Below the pieces are notes generated by a model. The model did not search any database. It was given only the letters and a program-made list of their open reading frames with translations, and was not told the origin of the DNA. Both the position numbers and the translations under genes were made by a program. From Sphingomonas_Q fennica_A (GTDB lineage: Bacteria > Pseudomonadota > Alphaproteobacteria > Sphingomonadales > Sphingomonadaceae), in the NCBI GenBank assembly GCA_036946415.1, contig JAQIJD010000011.1:1-64000 (forward strand): a stretch of 64,000 nt of DNA, in the 5' to 3' direction. This document shows positions 9,067 through 17,499 of the stretch, in pieces (position 1 is the stretch's first letter; every line of letters starts with the position of its first letter).

Positions 9067-10404
9067 TCATTCGGCGGCGATGGCGACCTGTGCCGCCGGA
9101 TCGGCATAACGATTGGCCGGGAACGGCAGCCCCAGATGGTCGCGCAGCGTCTCGCCCGCATAATCGCGCCGGAACAGGCCGCGCGCCTGTAGGATCGGAA
9201 CGACGCGCTCCGTGAACACCGCGAATTCGGCCGGGCTGGAGATGCGGTAGTTGAAGCCGTCGCAGGCCCGGCCCACGAACCACCGCTCGATTTCCGCCGC
9301 CACCGTCTCCGCCGTCCCGACGAAGGGATTGGCCTTCGCCGCGAAGCGCCACGCCGTCTCGCGCAGCGTCAGGCCCTCCGCCGCGGCGGTGCGGACGATG
9401 CGTTCGGCATGGCCCTTGTAGCTGTTGAGCGAGAGATGGCTCACGTCCGGGAAGCGCGCATCGGGATCGTAGCGGCTGAAATCGTGATAGTTGAACGGCC
9501 GGCCGAGTTCGACCAGCGCCTTGTCGAAATCCAGCTTGCCGCGACGCTGCGTCTCGATCGCGCGCGCTTCGGCGTCGCTGTCGGCGATGATCGGGGTTAG
9601 GCCGGGCAGGATGACGATATGGTCGGGATCGCGGCCGAGCGCCGCCGCCCGCCCCTTCAGGTCCGCATAATAATCGCGCGACTGTTCGAAGCTTTCGGCG
9701 TTGCTGTAGGTGCCTTCGGCGATCTCCGCACCGAATGCGCGGCCCTGGTCGCTGTCGCCCGCCTGGAAGATCACCGGCTGCCCCTGGCGGGACCGCTGGA
9801 TGTTGAGCGGCCCCGTCACCGCGAAGAATTGGCCCTTGTGATCCAGCCGGTGCTGCTTGGCCTTGTCGAGGAACAGCCCACGCGCCTTGTCGCGCGGAAA
9901 GGCATCGTCTTCATAACTGTCCCACAGGCCCTTCACGACCTCGACGAACTCGGCGGCGCGCGCGTAGCGCAGGCCGTGGTCGAAATGCTGCTCGCGTCCG
10001 TAATTGCCGGCAGCCCCTTCGAGGCCCGTCGTCACGACGTTCCACCCCGCCCGCCCGCGGCTGATGAGATCGAGCGAGGCGAACTGCCGGGCGACGTTAT
10101 AGGGCTCCCAATAAGAGGTGGTGAGCGTGCCGACGAGGCCGATCCGGCGCGTCGCGACCGCCACTGCGGACAGCAAGGTCAGCGGTTCCAGCCGGTTGAG
10201 GAAATGGGGTGCGGTATCGGGCGTGATGAACGGCGAATCGACGATGAACACGCAATCGAATTTGGCGGCCTCCGCGGTGCGCGCCGCCTCGATATACCAG
10301 TCGATGTCGACGCTCGCATCGCCCGGCAGGTCCGGGTCGAGCCAGCCGTTCTGCGTCGTGCCGACGCCGCTCAGGATCGCGCCGAAATGCAGCGTACGCG
10401 CCAT
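9067..10404 (-). CDS. NtaA/DmoA/DszA-type flavin-dependent monooxygenase
   Basis: This 445-residue protein is full length for the nitrilotriacetate / dimethyl-sulfide / dibenzothiophene-sulfone monooxygenase branch of the luciferase-like family. Recognisable stretches include GRAGWNVVTTGLEGAAGNYG, PVIFQAGDSDQGRAFGAEIA and GPLNIQRSRQGQP. The family oxidises its substrate with FMNH2 and O2 and depends on a separate flavin reductase. It lies in the same orientation as the upstream permease gene, 143 bases away. The ArsH-like reductase near 15.1 kb is a plausible electron source, but that is inference. The substrate is unknown; a sulfide, sulfone or sulfonate fits the neighbourhood. Confidence 0.9.
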   Translation of the reverse strand: MARTLHFGAILSGVGTTQNGWLDPDLPGDASVDIDWYIEAARTAEAAKFDCVFIVDSPFITPDTAPHFLNRLEPLTLLSAVAVATRRIGLVGTLTTSYWEPYNVARQFASLDLISRGRAGWNVVTTGLEGAAGNYGREQHFDHGLRYARAAEFVEVVKGLWDSYEDDAFPRDKARGLFLDKAKQHRLDHKGQFFAVTGPLNIQRSRQGQPVIFQAGDSDQGRAFGAEIAEGTYSNAESFEQSRDYYADLKGRAAALGRDPDHIVILPGLTPIIADSDAEARAIETQRRGKLDFDKALVELGRPFNYHDFSRYDPDARFPDVSHLSLNSYKGHAERIVRTAAAEGLTLRETAWRFAAKANPFVGTAETVAAEIERWFVGRACDGFNYRISSPAEFAVFTERVVPILQARGLFRRDYAGETLRDHLGLPFPANRYADPAAQVAIAAE

Positions 10405-10466
10405 GGGTCCGTCCTTTCCTGATGGGATCGGGCCAGCGCTATCGGCGCGGCGGCGGTGCGACAAAC

Positions 10467-10498
10467 GAGGATCGCGCGGGCCTCGATGAGCGATCCTC
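10467..10498. repeat. Inverted repeat between permease and monooxygenase genes
   Basis: The nine-base arms GAGGATCGC (10467-10475) and GCGATCCTC (10490-10498) are perfect complements around a 14-base loop. They lie in the 143-base gap downstream of the permease gene. The hairpin may be an attenuating or mRNA-stabilising structure that lowers expression of the following monooxygenase gene. There is no T-run, so its role is unproven. Confidence 0.45.
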
Positions 10499-10547
10499 AT
10501 CCTTGGCCGGATCGCGATCGCCTTTCGCGCGAACCCGGCCGCCCCCG

Positions 10548-11324
10548 TCACTGCCCGAGCAGGCTCGGCCGCCAGGCCAGCAGCCGCCGCTCCGCCAGCC
10601 GCACGATCGCATCGCCGCCGAGGCCGAGCGCGGCATAGACGATGATGCAGACCACGATAACCTCGGTCTGCATGAAATCGCGCGCCTGATTGATGAGCGC
10701 GCCCAGTCCGGCGCTGGCGTTGATCTGCTCGGCGACCACCAGCACCAGCACCGCGGTGCCGAGCGCATAGCGAATGCCGGTCAGCAACGCCGGCATGGCG
10801 CCGGGCAGCACGACGTTCAGGATGATCTGCGTGCGGCCGAGGCCCAGGCTGCGCGCCGCCTCGATCAGCCGCACATCGACGCCGCGGATGCCGGTGAACA
10901 GGTTGAGGTAGACCGGAAAGACGGTGGCGAGCGCGATCAGCAGGATCTTGGGCTGTTCGCCGATGCCGAACCAGATGATGAAGAGCGGCGTCAGCGCGAG
11001 CGTGGGGATCGTGCGCTTGATCTGGACGAGCGGATCGATCGCCGCCTCCCCCGCGCGGGACAGGCCCGCCGCCAGCGCCAGCGCGATCCCGACGGCGAGG
11101 CCGATCGCGAGGCCCGCCGCCGCCCGGCTCAGCGACACGAGCAGATTGTGCGCCAATTCCCCGCTCGCCGTCATCGACCAGAGCGTCCCGGCGACGATGC
11201 TGGGGGCCGCCAGCACGCGTTCCGGCAGCACTCCGGCGCGCGAGGCCGCCTCCCAGACAAGCACAAGCGCGAGCGGCGCCAGCCAACGGCGTTCGGCACG
11301 GCGCGCACGAATGATCTGCGACAT
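10548..11324 (-). CDS. ABC transporter permease, SsuC/TauC type
   Basis: This 258-residue protein has about six membrane segments and the permease EAA signature (EAARSLGLGRTQIILNVVLPG, beginning at residue 155), where the ATPase docks. It belongs to the BPD_transp_1 family that carries sulfonate, taurine or nitrate together with NMT1-type binding proteins. The ATG at 11324 was preferred because an AAAGGG purine run lies just upstream and the signal-anchor begins soon after. No cognate ATPase gene occurs in the window. The upstream region holds a perfect 25-bp palindrome and a divergent TonB-dependent receptor gene. Confidence 0.88.
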   Translation of the reverse strand: MSQIIRARRAERRWLAPLALVLVWEAASRAGVLPERVLAAPSIVAGTLWSMTASGELAHNLLVSLSRAAAGLAIGLAVGIALALAAGLSRAGEAAIDPLVQIKRTIPTLALTPLFIIWFGIGEQPKILLIALATVFPVYLNLFTGIRGVDVRLIEAARSLGLGRTQIILNVVLPGAMPALLTGIRYALGTAVLVLVVAEQINASAGLGALINQARDFMQTEVIVVCIIVYAALGLGGDAIVRLAERRLLAWRPSLLGQ

Positions 11325-11387
11325 GATACGCCCTTTCGATGGATGGTGGGGCCGGTCTAGCGGCCTCCGCCGGGGGCGCCACCAAGC

Positions 11388-11412
11388 TATATCTACCATA
11401 TCGGTAGATATA
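11388..11412. promoter_or_regulatory. Perfect palindromic operator candidate
   Basis: The arms TATATCTACC (11388-11397) and GGTAGATATA (11403-11412) are exact complements around a five-base spacer, ATATC. The element is markedly AT-rich against its surroundings. It lies in the divergent gap, 64 bases before the permease start and 140 bases before the receptor start. Size and symmetry fit a dimeric repressor or activator site controlling both directions. The regulator is not encoded in the window, so its identity is unknown. Confidence 0.7.
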
Positions 11413-11551
11413 CTATCCGGCGAATGAGGTGCGCTGATAAGCCCTTATAAGTGCGGCTGAACCCGTATCGCCGCCCCAAGATTTGCTGCGATGGCGCTCC
11501 CCCCCGCCAGCGAACAAGCAGCGCCCCGGTTCAAGCGATAAGGGGGCGGCC

Positions 11552-13972
11552 ATGATGCGGTCTGGTCGAAGGGCGGAGGGCATCGCCCCTGCGCTGGCAT
11601 TGGTTCTGGCAGCGAACGGCGCGCCCGTGCACGCCGCCGTCGGGGATGGGGCGGCGGAGGCCCCGGCGCCCGTCGAGGACATCACGATCACCGCCCGCCA
11701 CCGCACGGAGCGGGCGCAGGACGTGCCGATCGCGATCACCGCGGTGACGGCGCGGCAACTGGAAGCATCGGGCAATTTCTCGATCCGCCAGATCCAGCAG
11801 CAGGTGCCGAGCCTCCAGATCCTAGGCTTCAACCCCCGCAACATCACGATCCAAATCCGCGGGCTCGGCACGACCGGCGGCAGCGTCAACAGCGGGATCG
11901 AGCCGGGCGTCGGCGTCTACGTCAACGGCGTCTACAATGCCCGCCCCTCGATCGCGGTCTTCGATGTGTTCGACGTGGCGGCGGTGGACGTGCTGCGCGG
12001 GCCGCAGGGCACGTTGTTCGGCAAGAACACGACCGCGGGCGTGATCGACGTTCGCACCAATCCCGCCTCCTACACGCCGGAAGCGACCGCCGAGCTGAGC
12101 TACGGCAACTACAATTTCAGCCAGATCAAGCTGGCCGCCTCCGCCCCGATCGGGGAGACGGGCTTCGCGGTGCGCCTCGCCGGCATCAAATCGGATCGGG
12201 ACGGCACGATCTACAATTCCACCTTTGATCAGGACTGGCAGGATTACCACAACCGCGCCGTCCGCGGCGAGATCGCCTTTCGCAACCCGGACGAGACCTT
12301 TCACGCCCGGCTGATCGGCGATTACAACGATCAGCGGCAATATGCCGGCTTCGCCATCACCCGCGGAGCGCTGCCGAAGCTGCGCCGCGACGGCAGCGTC
12401 GGCGTGTCGCGCGATTTCTTCGACCGGTCACGCGATGCCGGCTACGTGCCGCCGATCGATCCGGCCGCGCGCACGACCGATCTCAACACGCCGTTCACCG
12501 TCGACATGCAGACCGGGGGCGTCTCGCTTCAGCTCGATCAGCGGCTGGGCGGCGGGCACACGCTCACCTCGATCACGGCCTGGCGCTTCTGGGACTGGGA
12601 TCCCTCGCTCGACGGGGACCGGACGGGGGCGGCGATCACCGTCGCCAGCAACCTGCCGACCTACCAGCGCCAGTGGAGCCAGGAATTGCGCATCGCCTCC
12701 CCCGGCGGCGGCGCGATCGACTACACCGCCGGGCTCTTCTACTTCTGGCAGCGCAATCGCGAAATTCCCTACACCGCCTTCGGACGGGACGCCGCCCGCT
12801 TCCTGCTGGGCGCGGCATTCCCCCCGGAGGCGCTCGATACCGTCGGCCAGCGGGGCCTCTATCTCGCCCGCACGCAGAGTTATTCGGGCTTCGCCAACGC
12901 GACCTGGCACGCCAGCGACCGGCTCGATCTCACCGGGGGCCTCCGCTATACCTACGAGACGCGCTCGGGCCTTTACGACGCCTATCAGGTCGATGGCGTC
13001 CCGATCACCGCCGCCGTCTTTTCGGGGCTTACCGCGGCGCAGCGCACCGCCATCGTCAACCAGCGCAACAGCAGCTTTCCGATCGCGAACAATTACACGG
13101 TCTCGGCCAAGGGCGGAAAGGTCTCGGGCACGATCAACGCGCTCTACCGGCTGACGAACGGCGTCAACGCCTATGCCGGCTATTCCCGGGGCTTCAAATC
13201 AGCCGGGATCAATCTGGTCGCGCCGGTCCAGCTGGCCGACGGCCCCGCCCCGCAGACATTCCGGCCGGAAATCGTCGACGCCTATGAGATCGGCCTGAAA
13301 AGCCAGTTATTCGACCGGCGGCTGACGGCCAATTTCGCGCTCTTCCTGTCGGACGATCGCGGCTATCAGGCCAACCAGAGCCTCGCGACGACGATCGCCG
13401 GCGCCACCGTGTTGCGCAGCTACATCACCAATGTCGGCACGGTCCGCACCAAGGGGATCGAGGCGGATGTCACCGCCACGCCGATCGACGGGCTGCGCCT
13501 CGGCGCCGCCGCCACCTACAACGACGCCGCCTTCCGCTCCTACCGAAACGCCGCCTGTCCCTATCTCGATCGGACGGCGGCCAACGTGGGCGTGTGCGAC
13601 CTGACAGGAAGACCGGTGAGCGGCGTCTCGCGCTTCGTCTATACGCTGTCGGCCGAATATGGCCATGCGGTCGGCCGGCCGTTCGGCTCCGAGGCGCAGG
13701 TCTACGTCGGCGGCGACTTCAACCACCGCACCCGCGCCTATGGCGCGCTGAACGACGATCCCTACAGCCTGATCCCCGGTTACGGCCTTCTCAACGCCTA
13801 TGTCGGCCTGCGCGCCGCCAGCGGAGTGTGGGACGTGAAGCTGTGGGGCCGCAACCTCGCCGACAAACTGTATTACGTGAATGCGGCGGTCGATCAGGCG
13901 ACGACCTATACCTATTCGGGCGTGCTCGGTGATCCCCGCTTCTATGGCGCTACCGTCCGCGTGCGCTTCTGA
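11552..13972 (+). CDS. TonB-dependent outer-membrane receptor
   Basis: This 806-residue protein starts at tandem ATG codons with an AAGGGGG-like ribosome site upstream. The signal peptide ends near PVHAA. A TonB-box-like EDITITARH follows, then a plug with IQIRGLGTTGGSVNSGIEPG and GPQGTLFGKNTTAGVIDV. The barrel is typical of sphingomonad receptors annotated as pesticin/FyuA-like, ending in the aromatic-terminal strand GATVRVRF. It differs clearly from the receptor at 6423-8936, so the locus imports at least two ligands or uses two alternative routes. It is divergent from the permease gene, with the palindrome between them, and is followed by a TauD-type dioxygenase. Confidence 0.92.
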   Translation: MMRSGRRAEGIAPALALVLAANGAPVHAAVGDGAAEAPAPVEDITITARHRTERAQDVPIAITAVTARQLEASGNFSIRQIQQQVPSLQILGFNPRNITIQIRGLGTTGGSVNSGIEPGVGVYVNGVYNARPSIAVFDVFDVAAVDVLRGPQGTLFGKNTTAGVIDVRTNPASYTPEATAELSYGNYNFSQIKLAASAPIGETGFAVRLAGIKSDRDGTIYNSTFDQDWQDYHNRAVRGEIAFRNPDETFHARLIGDYNDQRQYAGFAITRGALPKLRRDGSVGVSRDFFDRSRDAGYVPPIDPAARTTDLNTPFTVDMQTGGVSLQLDQRLGGGHTLTSITAWRFWDWDPSLDGDRTGAAITVASNLPTYQRQWSQELRIASPGGGAIDYTAGLFYFWQRNREIPYTAFGRDAARFLLGAAFPPEALDTVGQRGLYLARTQSYSGFANATWHASDRLDLTGGLRYTYETRSGLYDAYQVDGVPITAAVFSGLTAAQRTAIVNQRNSSFPIANNYTVSAKGGKVSGTINALYRLTNGVNAYAGYSRGFKSAGINLVAPVQLADGPAPQTFRPEIVDAYEIGLKSQLFDRRLTANFALFLSDDRGYQANQSLATTIAGATVLRSYITNVGTVRTKGIEADVTATPIDGLRLGAAATYNDAAFRSYRNAACPYLDRTAANVGVCDLTGRPVSGVSRFVYTLSAEYGHAVGRPFGSEAQVYVGGDFNHRTRAYGALNDDPYSLIPGYGLLNAYVGLRAASGVWDVKLWGRNLADKLYYVNAAVDQATTYTYSGVLGDPRFYGATVRVRF

Positions 13973-14072
13973 CGCGACATATTACGGATCGTCGATCGCC
14001 ATGGGCCATTCCTCGACAGACGGGGCGTCGCCGACGGCGCATCACGGGGCGTTTCCGGCCAAGAGGACAGAC

Positions 14073-14945
14073 ATGATGTCGACCGCTCCCGTTCATACAG
14101 ACGAACTCGCCCGCATCGCGGGCATCGAAATCCGCCCGCTCCAGCCGACGATCGGCGCCGAAATCCACGGGCTGGACATCGCCCGGCCGCTCAGCCTCGG
14201 CCAGCGCGACGCGATCCGGCAGGCGATCCTCGACTACAAGGTCGTCTTCTTCCGCGATCAGACGCTCGACGGTTCGTCGCATGCCGATTTCGCGCGGCAG
14301 TTCGGCCCGCTCTACGACTATCCGAGTGCCACGAGCGACGACAAGATCGTATCGATCCACAGGATTTCGGCCGCGGACAACCGCAATCGGGCGCGTGCCC
14401 CGCAGCCGGACTATATCCGCAACGGCGACTATTATCATACCGATACGAGCTGGCGGCTGGTGCCGGCCTGGGGTGCGGTGCTTCGCGCGGTCGATCTGCC
14501 GCCCACCGGCGGGGATACGATCTGGGTGGACGCGAACCTCGCCTACGAGGGTCTGCCGGACGAACTCAAGGCGCGGCTGGAAAGCCTCCATGTCACGCAC
14601 GATTTCCAGGCGTCCCTGAACGCCCTCGGCCACGATTATCCGATCGTCGCCCATCCCGCCGTCCGGGTGCATCGCGAGACCGGCAGGAAGATCCTGTGGG
14701 TCAATTTCTCGCTCCGCCCGCAATTCCTGGGCGTCGATCCGGACGAGAATCGCGCCCTCGCGCTGGCGGTGCTCCATCAGTACAAGCGGCCGGAATATCA
14801 GGTGCGTTTCACCTGGGCACCGGGTTCGGTCGCCTTCTGGGACAATCGGGCGGCCGTCCACTATGCCGTTCGCAACTATGGCGACTATCCCCGCCTGCTG
14901 GAACGCATCCTGATCGCCGACGAGCGACTCTATGCCGATCTCTGA
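14073..14945 (+). CDS. TauD/TfdA-family 2-oxoglutarate-dependent dioxygenase
   Basis: This 290-residue protein starts with ATG five bases after AGAGGA. The Fe(II) facial triad is visible: His122 and Asp124 in YHTDTSW, and His263 in WDNRAAVHYA. Arg278 (LLERIL) binds 2-oxoglutarate. The family hydroxylates a carbon next to a sulfonate, sulfate ester or aryl ether and releases sulfite or an aldehyde, as in taurine or alkylsulfate use. The neighbouring receptor (100 bases upstream) and the sulfonate-type uptake genes support a role in sulfur acquisition. The exact substrate cannot be stated. Confidence 0.9.
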   Translation: MMSTAPVHTDELARIAGIEIRPLQPTIGAEIHGLDIARPLSLGQRDAIRQAILDYKVVFFRDQTLDGSSHADFARQFGPLYDYPSATSDDKIVSIHRISAADNRNRARAPQPDYIRNGDYYHTDTSWRLVPAWGAVLRAVDLPPTGGDTIWVDANLAYEGLPDELKARLESLHVTHDFQASLNALGHDYPIVAHPAVRVHRETGRKILWVNFSLRPQFLGVDPDENRALALAVLHQYKRPEYQVRFTWAPGSVAFWDNRAAVHYAVRNYGDYPRLLERILIADERLYADL

Positions 14946-15092
14946 CGCGTAAGCCGGGGCCGGCGGATCGGTCGCAGACCCACAGGCAGACGCCCGGATC
15001 CGATCGGCTCTCCTCTCCGCGCGACGATCCGGATCGTCGTGCCCCCTCTTCCCTCAATTGCAGCACCCGCCCTGCGACCTTGGAACCGCTCG

Positions 15093-15798
15093 ATGCCACT
15101 CCGCGACCTTGCCGATCCCGATCACCTGCCGGCGCTGGATAGACGCTATGCGCCGGCCCGGTCCGGCGGTCCTCCCCCGCGCATCCTGCTGCTCTACGGC
15201 AGCTTGAGGGAGCGATCCTATTCGCGCCTGTGCGTGGAGGAAGCGGCACGGCTGCTTCGCTTCTTCGGGTGCGAAACCCGCATCTTTGATCCGTCCACCC
15301 TGCCGCTGCCGGATCAGGTGGCCGGTGACGATCATCCCGCCGTCGACGAGCTGCGCGCACTGTCGATCTGGTCGGAGGGGCAGGTCTGGTGCAGCCCCGA
15401 ACGTCACGGCCAGATCACGGGCGTCATGAAGCTTCAGGTCGACCACCTGCCGCTCGCGATCGGCGGCGTGCGCCCGACGGAGGGCCGTACGCTTGCGGTC
15501 CTTCAGGTGTCGGCGGGGGTCGCAGTCGTTCAACAGCGTCAACACGCTCCGTGCGCTCGGCCGCTGGATGCGGATGGTCGTGATCCCCAATCAATCGTCG
15601 ATCGCGCGGGTGTCCGACGCGTTCGACGATGCGGGGCGCATGAAGCCGTCCAGCTATTACGACCGCATGGTCGACGTGATGGAGGAACTCACACGCTTCA
15701 CCCTGTTGCTCCGCCCCCATACCGACCAACTCGCCAGTCGATATTCGGAGCGGAAGGAGGCCGGGGTGCCGACCGACGCCGCCACGGACATCCTGTAG
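15093..15798 (+). pseudogene. arsH: ArsH-like NADPH-dependent FMN reductase, split by a +1 frameshift
   Basis: The N-terminal part reads RILLLYGSLRERSYSR (FMN-phosphate site) through IGGVRPTEGRTLAVLQVS. The C-terminal part continues in another frame as SQSFNSVNTLRALGRWMRM and MKPSSYYDRMVDVMEEL, which are diagnostic ArsH motifs. Dropping one G from the run at 15515-15519 joins them as VSAGSQSFN and gives 234 residues, the usual ArsH length. ArsH oxidises trivalent organoarsenicals and reduces FMN or quinones. No ars operon is present, so here it may instead feed reduced flavin to the monooxygenases. The start could also be the GTG at 15039. If the frameshift is real, the gene is dead. Confidence 0.82.
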
Positions 15799-16184
15799 CG
15801 CCGCGACCGTGCCACACGCCTCAGGTTCCAGCGACCGACGATGCCTCGCCCGGCCTGCCGGCCGTCATCCGAACGGCAGCGGGCGGGGGCCCATGCCCCC
15901 GCGTCACGCACGCTCCTACACGCCAGGACCGGTCTGTCTCCGGCGGGACCGGGGACTGCCACACGCCAGCGCTTCGCCCGCCGTGACGGTCCGCCGCTGC
16001 GCGGTCGATCCGGTCTGACTGCCCGCACGACCCCGCGGACCGGGACCCATGACGGCCTGGGGTGTCGCAACCGTCAGCGGAGTGGAGGCCCGAGGATCAG
16101 GCAGGCTTCCGCCATCTTCGCGTTCCACGCTTTCAATCCCGCCCCGGCGTGATGCGGGGACGGCTTCCGCTATCGTATAAAAAG
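15799..16184. other. Intergenic stretch without a convincing gene
   Basis: These 386 bases separate the arsH-like gene from tRNA-Phe. Open frames here have arginine- and proline-rich translations without family resemblance, and none has a good ribosome-binding site. The only recognisable feature is the T-run just downstream of the tRNA on the minus strand, which could end the tRNA transcript. Confidence 0.5.
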
Positions 16185-16260
16185 TGGTGCCCAGGGACGG
16201 GATCGAACCGCCGACACCGTGATTTTCAGTCACGTGCTCTACCAACTGAGCTACCTGGGC
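16185..16260 (-). tRNA. tRNA-Phe (GAA)
   Basis: Read on the minus strand, the acceptor arm GCCCAGG pairs with CCTGGGC. The D-loop region TAGCTCAGTTGGTAGAGC is canonical. The anticodon stem-loop CGTGA-CTGAAAA-TCACG presents GAA (Phe), and the T-arm contains GGTTCGATCC. A CCA end is encoded. Length is 76 bases including CCA. A short T-run follows downstream. Confidence 0.97.
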
Positions 16261-16339
16261 CGGGCGCCGCCCTCGGGCGGTGCGAGGGGGCCTATAGAGG
16301 GGGTTTCCGCCCCCTGTCCAGCCCCGTCGTCACGTGCCG

Positions 16340-16523
16340 TCAGCCTTCATGCGCGTCGTCGGGATCGGCGGGCGGGCCGGGGATGCGGTGGCCCTCGTCC
16401 AGCCATTGCAGCAGGTCGCGGTCGCGGCAGCCCTGGCTGCAAAAGGGCGCATGGGCGGGGGTGACGGGGGGCGCCGCAATGGGCGCAGCCCGAACGGCGG
16501 CTAGAGCGGGGTTGCGGCGGCAT
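16340..16523 (-). pseudogene. yacG: DNA gyrase inhibitor YacG-type zinc protein, split by a +1 frameshift
   Basis: YacG is a tiny zinc protein with a CxxC...CxxxC site that binds GyrB. The first pair (SGCAHCGAP) and the second half (APFCSQGCRDRD, LLQWLDEGHRIPG) lie in different minus-strand frames. Deleting one base from the six-base G run at 16466-16471 (plus strand) fuses them as CAHCGAPVTPAHAPFCSQGC, giving about 60 residues, the normal size. The proposed ATG at 16523 overlaps the end of the RNase gene, matching the usual order of RNase E/G followed by yacG. Because the repaired protein is so well conserved, a sequencing indel is more likely than true loss. Confidence 0.75.
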
Positions 16524-17499
16524 CGCCGGCGGATATGGCCATGCCGGGCACCACCCGCAAGCCGATCGCCCCGCCGCGCCGGGCGGCGAGCGTCGCCACC
16601 CATCCCGCCTCACGCTCGATCCGGGCGATCACCGCCGGGGCGGCGGTCAGCGTCACCGCACCTGCGCCGCGCACCCGCTCCGCCCGGCGCAGCAGCGCGC
16701 AGGCGGCGGCGGTGACGGGATCGTGGCGCAAAAGCTCGACCAGCGAGGCGCGGCGGCGGCGGCGGACGATCTGGAGGAAGCCGAAGCCGTTGACGGCGGT
16801 CCGCTCGAACGGCGGGGGCAGCGCCGCATCCAGCGCCGCCGCCGCCGCCTGCCGCGCCGCCTTGCCCTCGATCGTCGGCAGGTCGATGCCGATCGATCCG
16901 CCGATGTCGAACCGGCGGATCGCCCGCCCCGCCGCCCCCGCCCCGGCCACGGCGAGATCCTCGGGCGCGCTCGCCCCGTCGACGTCGATCAGCGTCATCG
17001 CCGGGGTCGGCACGATCCGCAGCAGCGCCGTATCGCGCGCAACCACACCGCTCGCCGCCTCCTCGATCGCTTCGGACCAGCCCGCCGCCTCCAGCGCATC
17101 GGGCAGATGCGCCGCCCCCCGCCGCACCGGCAGGCCGGTCGCGGCGATGCGTTCGGCCAGCGTCGGGCCGGGGCGCTCGGCCTCGTCGCTGGCGATCAGG
17201 CGCGGCGGCTTCACCTGCCCGCCGCCCTCGTCGATCGCCTCGCGCACCACCTCGGCCGCGATCGTCATGCCCTGCGTCGCCCCGCGCGGCAGGCGCTCGA
17301 TGCGGGCGGGGGCGCCGTCCGCCAGTTCGCCGAAGGCGCGGCCGGTCGCATCCGCCACGCGGGCGATGCGCACGGCCACGATCGCGCCGGCGCGCAGCCG
17401 CCCGTCGTCGCGGTCGATCGCCAGTTCGAGGATGTCACCGCCGGAAACGAGCGCCGCCCGCGCCTCGCCGATGCCCAGTTCGTAGATCCACTCAGCCAA
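16501..17499 (-). CDS. rng: Ribonuclease E/G family protein, short form
   Basis: This 332-residue protein starts at a TTG codon whose first bases overlap the stop of maf (coupled translation). The first residues, AEWIYELGIGEARAALV, resemble sphingomonad RNase E/G starts. Acidic catalytic motifs of the RNase E/G core are visible as LIDVDG and IGGSIGIDLP. The usual C-terminal zinc-link (CPxC) and dimerisation part are absent; E. coli RNase G has nearly 490 residues. It probably has a reduced role in RNA processing. The gene lies in a leftward infA-maf-rng-yacG run. Confidence 0.82.
   Translation of the reverse strand: MAEWIYELGIGEARAALVSGGDILELAIDRDDGRLRAGAIVAVRIARVADATGRAFGELADGAPARIERLPRGATQGMTIAAEVVREAIDEGGGQVKPPRLIASDEAERPGPTLAERIAATGLPVRRGAAHLPDALEAAGWSEAIEEAASGVVARDTALLRIVPTPAMTLIDVDGASAPEDLAVAGAGAAGRAIRRFDIGGSIGIDLPTIEGKAARQAAAAALDAALPPPFERTAVNGFGFLQIVRRRRRASLVELLRHDPVTAAACALLRRAERVRGAGAVTLTAAPAVIARIEREAGWVATLAARRGGAIGLRVVPGMAISAGDAAATPL

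Noticed and set aside
15841..16152. Short plus-strand frame between arsH and tRNA-Phe
   Set aside because: No ribosome-binding site or recognisable motif; the length is common by chance at this GC content.
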